From assembly GCA_946611595.1 (NCBI GenBank), contig CAMODY010000106.1, positions 1 through 6,127 of the forward strand: 6,127 bases of DNA, read 5' to 3'. The stretch comes from an uncultured Clostridia bacterium. Its GTDB lineage: Bacteria; Bacillota; Clostridia; Lachnospirales; Lachnospiraceae. Positions 1 through 5,065 of this stretch are shown piece by piece; positions within the stretch are counted from its first letter, which is position 1, and every line of letters starts with the position of its first letter. Made by a program: the position numbers and the translations under genes. Below the pieces are notes generated by a model. It searched no databases. It was not told the origin of the DNA and worked only from the letters and a program-made list of their open reading frames with translations.

Positions 1-1196
1 GCAAACTTCTGATCGCGCAGGCAGCCGAACTTGATGAACGGGCTGATGTCATCCCAATACTTCTCATATTCCTCTTTTTCGACCTTATACATGCCGCTTA
101 ATTTATCAGCGACCTTCTTTGTAATATAATCAGAGATCTTGGTTACGAAACCATCATTCTGAAGCGCACTTCTGGATACGTTCAGCGGAAGATCCGGACA
201 ATCGATCACACCCTTTAAGAGCATTAAGAATTCCGGAATGACTTCTTTGATGTTATCGGCAATAAATACCTGGTTGTTATAAAGCTTGATCGTACCTTCT
301 AAGGTATCATAGCTGTTGTTTAACTGCGGGAAGTAAAGAATTCCCTTGAGGTTAAACGGATAGTCCATGTTCAAATGGATCCAGAACAACGGCTCCTTGT
401 AGTCATTAAAGACTCTTCGGTAGAAATCAACGTAGTCTTCTTTGGAGCAGTCGTTCGGGTGTTTGGTCCACAGAGGATGCGGATCATTGATCGGCAGCGG
501 AGCTTCCGGCTCTTTTGCTTCGCCCTCTTCACCGTCCTTCTTCTCTTCTTCCTTACCGATTTTTTCCGTATTTACGAAATAGATTTCTTCCGGCATAAAG
601 CTGCAGTATTTATTAAGGACTTCTTTTACTCGGTACTCGTTGCTGTACTCATAGCAATTCTCGTTCAGATACAGCGTGACCTCAGTACCGACATTCTCTT
701 TATCGGAATCGCTCATCTCAAACTCTGTACCGCCATCGCATTCCCAATGAACGGCTTTTGCGCCTTCCTGATAAGACAGAGAATCAATCGTAACCTTATC
801 TGCAACCATAAACGCAGAATAGAAACCAAGACCAAAGTGTCCGATGATCTGGTCGTCATTTGCTTTGTCTTTATATTTCTCGAGGAAATCTGTAGCACCG
901 CTGAATGCGATGTTATTGATGTACTCTTTGACTTCATCTGCCGTCATACCGATACCGTTATCGATAAAACTCAGAGTCTTCTTGGTAGGGTTGGCTACGA
1001 CCTGAATCTCAAAATGGTTTCCTTCCGGGAACTGATACTCGCCCATCACCTCGAGTTTTCTAAGTTTGGTGATCGCGTCGCATCCATTTGAGATCAATTC
1101 TCTCATGAAAATATCCTGATCGTTATAGAGCCATTTTTTAATAATAGGGAATATATTTTCGCTGCTAATAGATAAGCTTCCCTTTTCTGTTGCCAT
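1..1196 (-). CDS. htpG: Molecular chaperone HtpG (Hsp90 family), C-terminal part cut off by the window edge
   Basis: This is an ATP-dependent cytosolic chaperone that works as a homodimer on late folding intermediates and stress-damaged proteins. The minus frame is open from the ATG at 1196 to the left edge, giving 398 residues of an expected 620-690. The N-terminal GHKL ATPase domain (about 1-210) shows MRELISN (31-37, with the conserved Glu33 and Asn37), DNGIGM (79-84) and the lid segment IIGHFGLGFYSAF (117-129). A charged Glu/Lys-rich linker covers about 211-232. The middle domain follows and includes LPLNVSRSALQ (337-347), whose Arg342 matches the ATP-contacting arginine of Hsp90. ISNGCDA replaces the common NASDA and marks the clostridial subtype. 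AAGGAG (1205-1210) lies 8 nt before the start. The dimerisation domain lies outside the window. A CIRCE operator upstream predicts heat-shock control by HrcA. Confidence 0.96.
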   Translation of the reverse strand, partial: MATEKGSLSISSENIFPIIKKWLYNDQDIFMRELISNGCDAITKLRKLEVMGEYQFPEGNHFEIQVVANPTKKTLSFIDNGIGMTADEVKEYINNIAFSGATDFLEKYKDKANDDQIIGHFGLGFYSAFMVADKVTIDSLSYQEGAKAVHWECDGGTEFEMSDSDKENVGTEVTLYLNENCYEYSNEYRVKEVLNKYCSFMPEEIYFVNTEKIGKEEEKKDGEEGEAKEPEAPLPINDPHPLWTKHPNDCSKEDYVDFYRRVFNDYKEPLFWIHLNMDYPFNLKGILYFPQLNNSYDTLEGTIKLYNNQVFIADNIKEVIPEFLMLLKGVIDCPDLPLNVSRSALQNDGFVTKISDYITKKVADKLSGMYKVEKEEYEKYWDDISPFIKFGCLRDQKF

Positions 1197-1223
1197 GTGA
1201 ATCACTCCTTTTGTAAAAAGTAA

Positions 1224-1256
1224 CGGGAATCTTTGCACAAAGCAAAATCAATCCCG
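1224..1256 (-). other. Possible stem-loop in the htpG 5' leader
   Basis: Outer arms CGGGA (1252-1256 on the minus strand) and TCCCG (1224-1228) can pair. An inner CTTT/AAAG stem with a 4-nt loop (1231-1242) can form between them. The helix is short and interrupted by unpaired bases, so it may be chance. If real it would sit in the transcribed leader between the CIRCE operator and the ribosome binding site. Confidence 0.25.
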
Positions 1257-1262
1257 AAAAGT

Positions 1263-1291
1263 ATTTTAGCACTCTTTGCATAAGAGTGCTA
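1263..1291 (-). promoter_or_regulatory. Candidate htpG promoter overlapping CIRCE
   Basis: A -10 like TAAAAT (1263-1268) overlaps the downstream end of the CIRCE arm. At 17-18 bp spacing the -35 position (about 1286-1292) falls inside the other arm and matches TTGACA poorly. HrcA binding would cover both elements and block RNA polymerase directly. The weak -35 makes the exact promoter position uncertain. Confidence 0.5.
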
Positions 1292-1292
1292 G
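1266..1292 (-). promoter_or_regulatory. CIRCE operator (HrcA binding site) upstream of htpG
   Basis: The plus strand reads TTAGCACTC, then nine bases, then GAGTGCTAG. This is the CIRCE consensus (TTAGCACTC-N9-GAGTGCTAA) with exact spacing and one mismatch in the last base. CIRCE is bound by the repressor HrcA, which normally controls groESL and dnaK operons in Gram-positive bacteria and releases when GroEL is occupied by misfolded protein. Only htpG lies downstream in its orientation: DUF5721 ends at 1336, 44 bp before the site. No groES, groEL, dnaK or hrcA gene is in the window. Confidence 0.93.
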
Positions 1293-1335
1293 TAATATTT
1301 CATGAATTCTTTGTGAAGCTGACGAAAATGCCTGT

Positions 1336-1821
1336 TTACTCCTGTACTCTGGTCAGAAATCTGGTCATCTGATCATCCCAGGCATATTCCAGACTTTTAT
1401 CCATCGTGAATTCCTTCATGGAAGTGCCCGTTGTGCAGACCAGTTTTCCTTCCTGGAAGTTAACATTTAAGAACAAGGCATTTACCTGGATTGGTTCGTA
1501 GTCAAGCCCCGCGCTGTCAAGGAAGTTTAAAACAGTTTCAGATGGCATCATAAAAACAATTTTAAAACGGAGCGGCACCTTTTGGCCTTTAATGATTTCG
1601 TAGCATAAAGGACGCAGCTTTTTCCAAAAGACTGTCCCTTCTTTATTTTCCGGCATCGCAAGCTCTGCCTCGCCCATGAACTCACGGTTGATATGACCAT
1701 CAATCGTGATGTTTGTGATCGTGCTGAATGCTGCTTCTGTTACTAGAAAACCGTCAAAGGTCTCCCTCGCAAACAGATGGGTTGTAAAGCTTTTGATGTT
1801 TTCGATCTCGATAGATTTCAT
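1336..1821 (-). CDS. DUF5721 family protein of unknown function
   Basis: This is a 161-aa, probably cytosolic protein with no signal peptide, membrane segment or recognised catalytic motif. It resembles, from memory, the DUF5721 family found mainly in Lachnospiraceae. Conserved-looking stretches are an N-terminal block (about residues 10-45, with TFDGFLVTEA and ITIDGHINREF), a central LRPLCYEIIKGQKVPLRFKIVF block (69-90), and a C-terminal CTTGTSMKEFTMDKS block (129-143) followed by AWDDQMTRF (147-155). Alternating hydrophobic runs suggest a beta-rich fold. The start is supported by GGGAG (1829-1833), 7 nt before the ATG. It probably has its own promoter (1868-1896). No clear terminator separates it from htpG 139 bp downstream, so some read-through is possible. 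Its role is unknown and the neighbours give no functional hint. Confidence 0.8.
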   Translation of the reverse strand: MKSIEIENIKSFTTHLFARETFDGFLVTEAAFSTITNITIDGHINREFMGEAELAMPENKEGTVFWKKLRPLCYEIIKGQKVPLRFKIVFMMPSETVLNFLDSAGLDYEPIQVNALFLNVNFQEGKLVCTTGTSMKEFTMDKSLEYAWDDQMTRFLTRVQE

Positions 1822-1867
1822 AAGATTTCTCCCGCTTCCGTCATTCAGATTCTTTCTGCTAACGAAT

Positions 1868-1896
1868 ATCCTAACACCCTAAAAAGTAGACAGCAA
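1868..1896 (-). promoter_or_regulatory. Candidate promoter of the DUF5721 gene
   Basis: TTGCTG (1891-1896) and TAGGAT (1868-1873) are separated by 17 bp and lie about 46 bp before the DUF5721 start. Both hexamers match consensus only moderately. The rest of 1897-1979, between this site and the tRNA terminator, shows no other convincing signal. Confidence 0.4.
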
Positions 1897-1979
1897 GCGG
1901 TTTACAGAAAAAGATAATAAAGATTCCCAAAATATACCCATTTCAGGAAATACAGCATGATCATTACATCGGTGATAAA

Positions 1980-2018
1980 CAAAAAAACATTGAAATCCCT
2001 AGGGAAATCAATGTTTTT
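1980..2018 (-). terminator. Intrinsic terminator of the tRNA-Thr gene
   Basis: On the minus strand ACATTGA (2008-2014) pairs with TCAATGT (1987-1993). An inner TCCC/GGGA stem closes a TA loop, and a T6 tract (1981-1986) follows. Flanking A and T runs could lengthen the helix. It starts 7 nt after the tRNA 3' end. T residues on the other side would also let it work for plus-strand transcription. Confidence 0.8.
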
Positions 2019-2024
2019 CAGACC

Positions 2025-2097
2025 AGCCACAAACGGGATTCGAACCTGCGACCCCTTCATTACGAGTGAAGTGCTCTACCGACTGAGCTATTGTGGC
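2025..2097 (-). tRNA. trnT: tRNA-Thr (anticodon CGU)
   Basis: The 73-nt minus-strand sequence folds as a complete cloverleaf. The acceptor stem GCCACAA/TTGTGGC has 7 perfect pairs. The D arm is GCTC/GAGC with an AGTCGGTA loop. The anticodon arm CTTCA/TGAAG holds the loop CTCGTAA, giving anticodon CGU for the threonine codon ACG. The T loop is TTCGAAT. The discriminator is U and the CCA end is not encoded, so CCA must be added after transcription. The T stem (GCAGG/CCCGT) contains a G.U pair and an A.C mismatch, which is unusual but does not by itself suggest a pseudogene. It is a single gene with its own promoter and terminator. Confidence 0.96.
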
Positions 2098-2101
2098 CTG
2101 T

Positions 2102-2115
2102 GCGTTAAAAAACGC
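2102..2115 (-). other. Small hairpin in the tRNA precursor leader
   Basis: GCGTT and AACGC flank a TTTT loop on the minus strand, 4 bp before the mature tRNA 5' end. It would sit in the precursor leader that RNase P removes. The stem is only 5 bp, so chance is possible. Confidence 0.35.
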
Positions 2116-2123
2116 GCTTAAAT

Positions 2124-2152
2124 AAAATATCATATAATAATAGATATTTCAA
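2124..2152 (-). promoter_or_regulatory. Promoter of the tRNA-Thr gene
   Basis: TTGAAA (2147-2152) and TATTTT (2124-2129) are 17 bp apart in a very AT-rich stretch. Predicted transcription starts about 20 nt before the tRNA. Overlapping AT-rich alternatives such as TATGAT make the exact -10 uncertain. Confidence 0.55.
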
Positions 2153-2178
2153 GAAAAAATGACTCGAGTGAAGTGATC

Positions 2179-2367
2179 TTATTCTACTTCCTCATACTCA
2201 CTAGTCTCCGGAGATACCGGACCTTCGTGAGTCAGTTTTCCATCAGATCCGCATTCAGGGCATTTTCCGAAATCTTCCCCGAACTCACCGATCAGATCAA
2301 CTGCATATTTATATTTCTTGCTGCATTTGTTGCAGACATAGCACATGTACTGAGCACCCCAGGTCAT
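2179..2367 (-). CDS. Small zinc-ribbon protein of unknown function
   Basis: This 62-aa protein has two CxxC knuckles, Cys12-x2-Cys15 and Cys36-x2-Cys39, separated by 20 residues, which is the pattern of a single four-cysteine zinc ribbon. A further Cys9 precedes the first knuckle. The tail (about 44-62) is acidic and ends in EYEEVE. The start at 2367 is chosen over an in-frame ATG at 2406 because a strong AAGGAG lies 7 nt before it, whereas the upstream ATG has no comparable site. It lies 127 bp downstream of the beta-keto acid cleavage enzyme gene in the same direction, beyond a strong terminator, so it may be expressed by read-through or from an unrecognised promoter. Small zinc ribbons of this kind can bind nucleic acid or protein partners, but nothing here identifies the target. 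Confidence 0.8.
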   Translation of the reverse strand: MTWGAQYMCYVCNKCSKKYKYAVDLIGEFGEDFGKCPECGSDGKLTHEGPVSPETSEYEEVE

Positions 2368-2374
2368 GTTTGTT

Positions 2375-2380
2375 CTCCTT
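2375..2380 (-). promoter_or_regulatory. Ribosome binding site that sets the zinc-ribbon start
   Basis: AAGGAG on the minus strand lies 7 nt before the ATG at 2367, inside the run GGAAGGAG. It decides between two in-frame ATG codons and gives a 62-aa rather than a 75-aa product. Confidence 0.85.
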
Positions 2381-2399
2381 CCTTTGTTGCCCAAGGAGT

Positions 2400-2428
2400 C
2401 TTTCAAGACTACCCTGCTTGTTTGAAAG
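2400..2428 (-). repeat. Inverted repeat between the terminator and the zinc-ribbon gene
   Basis: CTTTCAA (2400-2406 on the plus strand) and TTGAAAG (2422-2428) are perfect 7-bp inverted arms 15 bp apart. A second palindrome, AGTCTT-TC-AAGACT (2397-2410), overlaps the left arm. The right arm overlaps the pyrimidine tract of the upstream terminator. This could be an operator, or an alternative RNA fold that competes with the terminator. No protein is known for it here. Confidence 0.45.
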
Positions 2429-2457
2429 AAACGGACCGGAACAGATCCGGTCCGTTT
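2420..2457 (-). terminator. Intrinsic terminator after the beta-keto acid cleavage enzyme gene
   Basis: AAACGGACCGGA and TCCGGTCCGTTT form a perfect 12-bp stem (2446-2457 with 2429-2440) around a 5-nt loop, 37 bp after the stop codon. The downstream tract reads TTTCTTTC rather than pure T, so termination may be strong but incomplete, leaving read-through into the zinc-ribbon gene. Confidence 0.88.
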
Positions 2458-2494
2458 ACAGTTTTAGCTAATAAAGATTGATCTTAAAAATCAA

Positions 2495-3367
2495 TTATGC
2501 CTGGAACGGAGGCAGGTTCAGCATCTCACGAGCTTCTGCCGGAGTAGCAACCTCACGACCATACTCTTTGATAACACGAACTGCTCTCTCAACGAACTGC
2601 TTGTTGCTGTCTGCAAGAACGCCCTTGCTGTAAAGAACGTTGTCTTCCATACCAACACGGATATGTCCGCCAAGTGCAACTGCACCATAGAGCATTTCCA
2701 TAGCGCTGTGGCCAACGCCGAAGCAAGACCATGTGAAGTTCTCAGCACCAACTAATTTCTCAGCTTCTTCTTTCATGAATACCAGGTTCTTCATTGTACC
2801 TGTGATACCATTTGCGCAGCCCATGCAGAACTGGAAGTGTACAGGAGTTTTAAGAACGCCTTTTTTGATGTAGTATGCAGCGTTAGCGATCATACCAGGA
2901 TCAAATGCTTCGATTTCCGGTTTAACGTTCAGTTCCTGGAACAGATGTCCGCAATCCTCAAGGAATTTCGGGCTGTTGATGAACAGACCACTGTTCAGCC
3001 AGTTCATAGAACCGCAGTCATAAGAAGCCATTTCCGGTTTTAACTCTTTAACGTGAGCAACACGGATCTCGTCATCAGCGTGGATGTCGCCAGATGTTGT
3101 CATGTTAACGATGATATCGCAATCTTTGTGAGCTCTGATGAGTTCATAAGTCTTTTTGAATCTTACAGGATCCATGATTCCGTTTCCGTCATCATCTCTC
3201 ATGTGGATATGTGCAACTGCAGCACCAGCTTTCCAGCACTCGTAAACGTCTTCAGCGATTTCTTCCGGAGTCATCGGAACGTTCGGGTTGTCTTTCTTTT
3301 TCGGCCATGCGCCTGTAGTTGCAACTGTGATAATTGTTTTGTTCTTTAATGCTTTTGCATCTGCCAT
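2495..3367 (-). CDS. Beta-keto acid cleavage enzyme (BKACE/DUF849 family; 3-keto-5-aminohexanoate cleavage protein-like)
   Basis: This family contains zinc-dependent TIM-barrel enzymes that condense a beta-keto acid with acetyl-CoA and release acetoacetate plus a new acyl-CoA. The 290-aa length is normal. Zinc ligands are visible as His53 and His55 in HIHMRDD and Glu241 in GGHIRVGMEDN. Arg237 and Asp242 match catalytic residues of the characterised lysine-fermentation enzyme Kce (numbers and roles recalled, not aligned by software). In contrast, TGA is followed by Trp21, where Kce has Glu14. Also, VGHSAMEM (218-225) replaces the usual GIGRWH-like stretch. The exact substrate is therefore uncertain and may not be 3-keto-5-aminohexanoate. 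GGAGG (3377-3381) lies 9 nt before the ATG. The gene has its own promoter and a strong terminator. None of the other lysine-fermentation genes is nearby. Confidence 0.93.
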   Translation of the reverse strand: MADAKALKNKTIITVATTGAWPKKKDNPNVPMTPEEIAEDVYECWKAGAAVAHIHMRDDDGNGIMDPVRFKKTYELIRAHKDCDIIVNMTTSGDIHADDEIRVAHVKELKPEMASYDCGSMNWLNSGLFINSPKFLEDCGHLFQELNVKPEIEAFDPGMIANAAYYIKKGVLKTPVHFQFCMGCANGITGTMKNLVFMKEEAEKLVGAENFTWSCFGVGHSAMEMLYGAVALGGHIRVGMEDNVLYSKGVLADSNKQFVERAVRVIKEYGREVATPAEAREMLNLPPFQA

Positions 3368-3395
3368 TGTAAAAATCCTCCATAACTACAAAAAA

Positions 3396-3429
3396 TTTAG
3401 CTAAACTTAGAAATTCCCTATTGAATTTC
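3396..3429 (-). promoter_or_regulatory. Dyad symmetry in the BKACE leader, operator-like
   Basis: GAAATTC (3410-3416) and GAATTTC (3423-3429) are perfect 7-bp inverted arms around 6 bp. They begin just downstream of the predicted transcription start, where a repressor would block initiation. A 10-bp palindrome, TTTAGCTAAA (3396-3405), follows toward the gene. The RNA could also fold as a weak hairpin. I do not recognise the motif of a known regulator. Confidence 0.45.
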
Positions 3430-3437
3430 CACTACTC

Positions 3438-3466
3438 TTTATAACACTTTGTATCCTTTTTTTCAA
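3438..3466 (-). promoter_or_regulatory. Sigma-A type promoter of the BKACE gene
   Basis: TTGAAA (3461-3466) and TATAAA (3438-3443) are separated by exactly 17 bp. Transcription should start near 3431, leaving a leader of about 64 nt before the ATG at 3367. This is the best-matching promoter in the window. Confidence 0.75.
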
Positions 3467-3478
3467 GGAAAAGAAAGA

Positions 3479-3502
3479 CGACAATTATACCCTTTTTTGT
3501 CG
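3479..3502 (-). promoter_or_regulatory. Inverted repeat enclosing a perfect TATAAT box
   Basis: CGACAA (3479-3484) and TTGTCG (3497-3502) are 6-bp inverted arms 12 bp apart. On the minus strand a perfect TATAAT (3484-3489) lies within the repeat, but no good -35 sits at the right distance (only a T run). It may be a second, weaker promoter for the BKACE gene, or an operator upstream of the main promoter. Confidence 0.35.
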
Positions 3503-3504
3503 CT

Positions 3505-3695
3505 AAAAAAAATAATTTTTCAGAATAAAATAACTGTAGATTCTTCCGTCGAAAGTTACTAAGCTCGCTGCACGTCTGATAAACAGCTCCGGTCTGCGGT
3601 GCGTAGCAAGTAGCGCTCCTCGACCTGCGCATCAGCCGCACAGCTTGCTAAGTACTTTCGCAAGTCAGAATCCTACAGTTATTCTTATTCTGAAA
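3505..3695 (-). terminator. Probable terminator of the serA-DUF1015 operon, formed by the long palindrome plus a T tract
   Basis: Transcripts leaving the DUF1015 gene reach the palindrome 27 nt after the stop codon. Its outer stem ends at 3518 and is followed, after 5 bases, by eight T residues on the minus strand (3505-3512). The outer stem is AT-rich, which is weaker than a classical terminator. No T tract exists on the other side, so any termination would be one-directional. No other terminator is visible after DUF1015. Confidence 0.45.
3518..3695. repeat. 178-bp long imperfect palindrome (MITE-like element or structured RNA)
   Basis: The two ends are near-perfect inverted copies. TTTCAGAATAA (3518-3528) pairs with 3685-3695, AATAACTGTAG (3529-3539) with 3673-3683, and ATTCT (3540-3544) with 3667-3671. 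Only two single-base bulges (3684 and 3672) interrupt these 27 pairs. After a small internal loop, CGAAAGT (3550-3556) pairs with 3654-3660. Weaker similarity continues inward (for example CTGAT on both arms) to a GC-rich core with possible GGTC/GACC pairing (3591-3594 with 3622-3625). The GC-rich core contrasts with AT-rich flanks. No open reading frame, transposase or clear target-site duplication is present. A short non-autonomous mobile element, a structured non-coding RNA and an operon terminator are all possible. Confidence 0.85.
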
Positions 3696-3722
3696 CCAGT
3701 ATGTTCTATGCGAAATAAAGAT

Positions 3723-4988
3723 TTAAATACGGTGAATGAACAGTCCGCTTTGGAGTTTTGGCTCGAACCAGGTTGACTTAGGAGGCATGACTTTGCCTTC
3801 ATTCGTAACATTGATCAGTTCCTCCATGGAAGTCGGATAAAGCGCAAATGCTACCTTCATATCTTCCCTGCAGCGCTTCTCTAATTCGTTCATTCCGCGG
3901 ATGCCGCCTACGAAATCGATACGGCTGTCGGTTCTTGGATCTTTGATTCCCAGAATCGGTCCTAAAATATTATCCTGTAACATCGACACATCGAGACATC
4001 CGACTGCGTCGTGCTTTAAGATGCCTTCTGTTGCGCGAACACGGTACCAGCGTCCTCCAAGATGCATTGCGATCTCACTCTTATAGCGCGGCTGGTAAAC
4101 ACCATGGCGTCTTTCTCGTGCCGTAAAGAACTTCGTAACCTTCTTGACACGGAATCCTGCTTTTTCCAAAGCAGCTAAAAACTCTTTGGTCTTCATTCCA
4201 TTCAGGTCTTTTACAACACGGTAATATGGAAGAACTAAGAGTTGGTCTTTCGGAAACGCAACCGCCATAAAGTAGTTAAACTCTTCCGTTCCGTCATAAT
4301 CCGGATGAAGCTGGCGGCGCTGCTGGCAAACTCTTGCAGAGCTTGCGCTTCTATGATGGCCGTCTGCGATATACATGCTATCAACAGCTTTAAAAGCTTC
4401 TGTGATCTTCTGTACCTTCACCGGATCATCGATTTTCCAGACGATCTGGCGGACATTATCAATAGAAATAAAATCGTAGATTGGCTCCTTATGTGTCGCC
4501 TGTTCTAAGATTCGTTTTGTCTCATCGATCTCGTTGTAGGCTAAGAACACAAGGCCCGTCTGAGCAGAACAAATGTCGATGTGTCTTGTACGATCATCTT
4601 CTTTTTCCGGTCTCGTAAACTCATGCTTCTTGATGACATTATTCAGATAATCATCAACAGCAAAGCAGGCAACAAGGCCTGTCTGGGTTCTGCCGTTCAT
4701 GATCTGGCGGTAGATATAATAACAGTCTCTGTCATCGACTGTGAAAATTCCTTTTTTGATGTTTTCCTCGATCAGAGCTCTCGCCTTTTCATAGACCTTG
4801 TTGTCGTACATATTGGTGTTTTTCGGGAAAGTTGTCTCCGGTCTTACAATCTTAAGGAAAGACATCGGATTTTTAAGGACAAGCTCTCTCGCTTCCTTCT
4901 GGGAATAAACATCATAAGGAAGGGATGAAACTTTCTCTACATATTTTGGCTGCGGCCGGATGGCCTTAAACGGTTTGATTGTTACCAT
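3723..4988 (-). CDS. DUF1015 family protein, likely linked to serine metabolism
   Basis: This 421-aa, probably cytosolic protein is of normal length for DUF1015. Family landmarks are the N-terminal VTIKPFKAIRP (2-12), PYDV (24-27), HEFTRPEKEDDRTRH (122-136), ADGHHR (208-213), GCLDVSMLQDNILGPILGI (330-348) and the C-terminal signature from MPPKSTWFEPK to LFIH (401-419). The biochemical activity is not established to my knowledge. The conserved DGHHR box resembles a box of the ParB/sulfiredoxin fold, which includes free-serine kinases (SerK, SbnI); this is my inference. AAGGTG (4994-4999) lies 5 nt before the ATG. The gene starts 77 bp after serA in the same direction and is probably in one operon with it, a pairing I recall as common in Clostridia. 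Its conserved place beside serine-biosynthesis genes suggests a role in phosphoserine or serine handling. Confidence 0.93.
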   Translation of the reverse strand: MVTIKPFKAIRPQPKYVEKVSSLPYDVYSQKEARELVLKNPMSFLKIVRPETTFPKNTNMYDNKVYEKARALIEENIKKGIFTVDDRDCYYIYRQIMNGRTQTGLVACFAVDDYLNNVIKKHEFTRPEKEDDRTRHIDICSAQTGLVFLAYNEIDETKRILEQATHKEPIYDFISIDNVRQIVWKIDDPVKVQKITEAFKAVDSMYIADGHHRSASSARVCQQRRQLHPDYDGTEEFNYFMAVAFPKDQLLVLPYYRVVKDLNGMKTKEFLAALEKAGFRVKKVTKFFTARERRHGVYQPRYKSEIAMHLGGRWYRVRATEGILKHDAVGCLDVSMLQDNILGPILGIKDPRTDSRIDFVGGIRGMNELEKRCREDMKVAFALYPTSMEELINVTNEGKVMPPKSTWFEPKLQSGLFIHRI

Positions 4989-5021
4989 AGGTTCACCTTT
5001 TTATTCCATAATAACAAACTA

Positions 5022-5048
5022 CAGGTGTGCCAATATATAGCACACCTG
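5022..5048 (-). terminator. Perfect 9-bp hairpin between serA and DUF1015, attenuator-like
   Basis: CAGGTGTGC and GCACACCTG (5040-5048 with 5022-5030) form a perfect stem around a 9-nt AT-rich loop, 17 bp after the serA stop. The following minus-strand bases read TAGTTTGTTATT, a broken T tract. It may terminate part of the transcripts, lowering DUF1015 expression relative to serA, or protect the 3' end of processed serA mRNA. Confidence 0.6.
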
Positions 5049-5065
5049 CAATCACAATTCAAATA

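Noticed and set aside
375..1091. A 238-codon open frame on the plus strand
   Set aside because: It lies entirely opposite htpG, its translation is low-complexity Phe/Ile/Val-rich and resembles no protein, and the minus frame gives an unmistakable Hsp90.
2161..2176. ACTCGAGT palindrome followed by T residues as terminator of the zinc-ribbon gene
   Set aside because: A palindrome with no loop cannot form a stable RNA hairpin, and the best alternative stem is only 4 bp. I could not support a terminator.
2098..2178. T-box or other riboswitch next to the tRNA
   Set aside because: The stretch holds a promoter and one small hairpin upstream of the tRNA. There is no T-box sequence or antiterminator, and the following gene is the tRNA itself.
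2368..2406. Longer zinc-ribbon start at 2406 adding 13 residues
   Set aside because: The strong AAGGAG at 2375-2380 fits the ATG at 2367, and the extra residues would be translated from the ribosome binding site and inverted-repeat region.
3432..3641. A 69-codon minus-strand open frame within the palindrome and BKACE promoter region
   Set aside because: It covers palindromic DNA and the best promoter in the window, has no good ribosome binding site and encodes a biased Arg/Lys/Phe-rich sequence. It is better explained as non-coding.
3510..3703. Target-site duplication flanking the palindrome
   Set aside because: The bases just outside the arms (AAATAATT on the left, CCAGTATG on the right) do not repeat, so a recent transposition cannot be shown.
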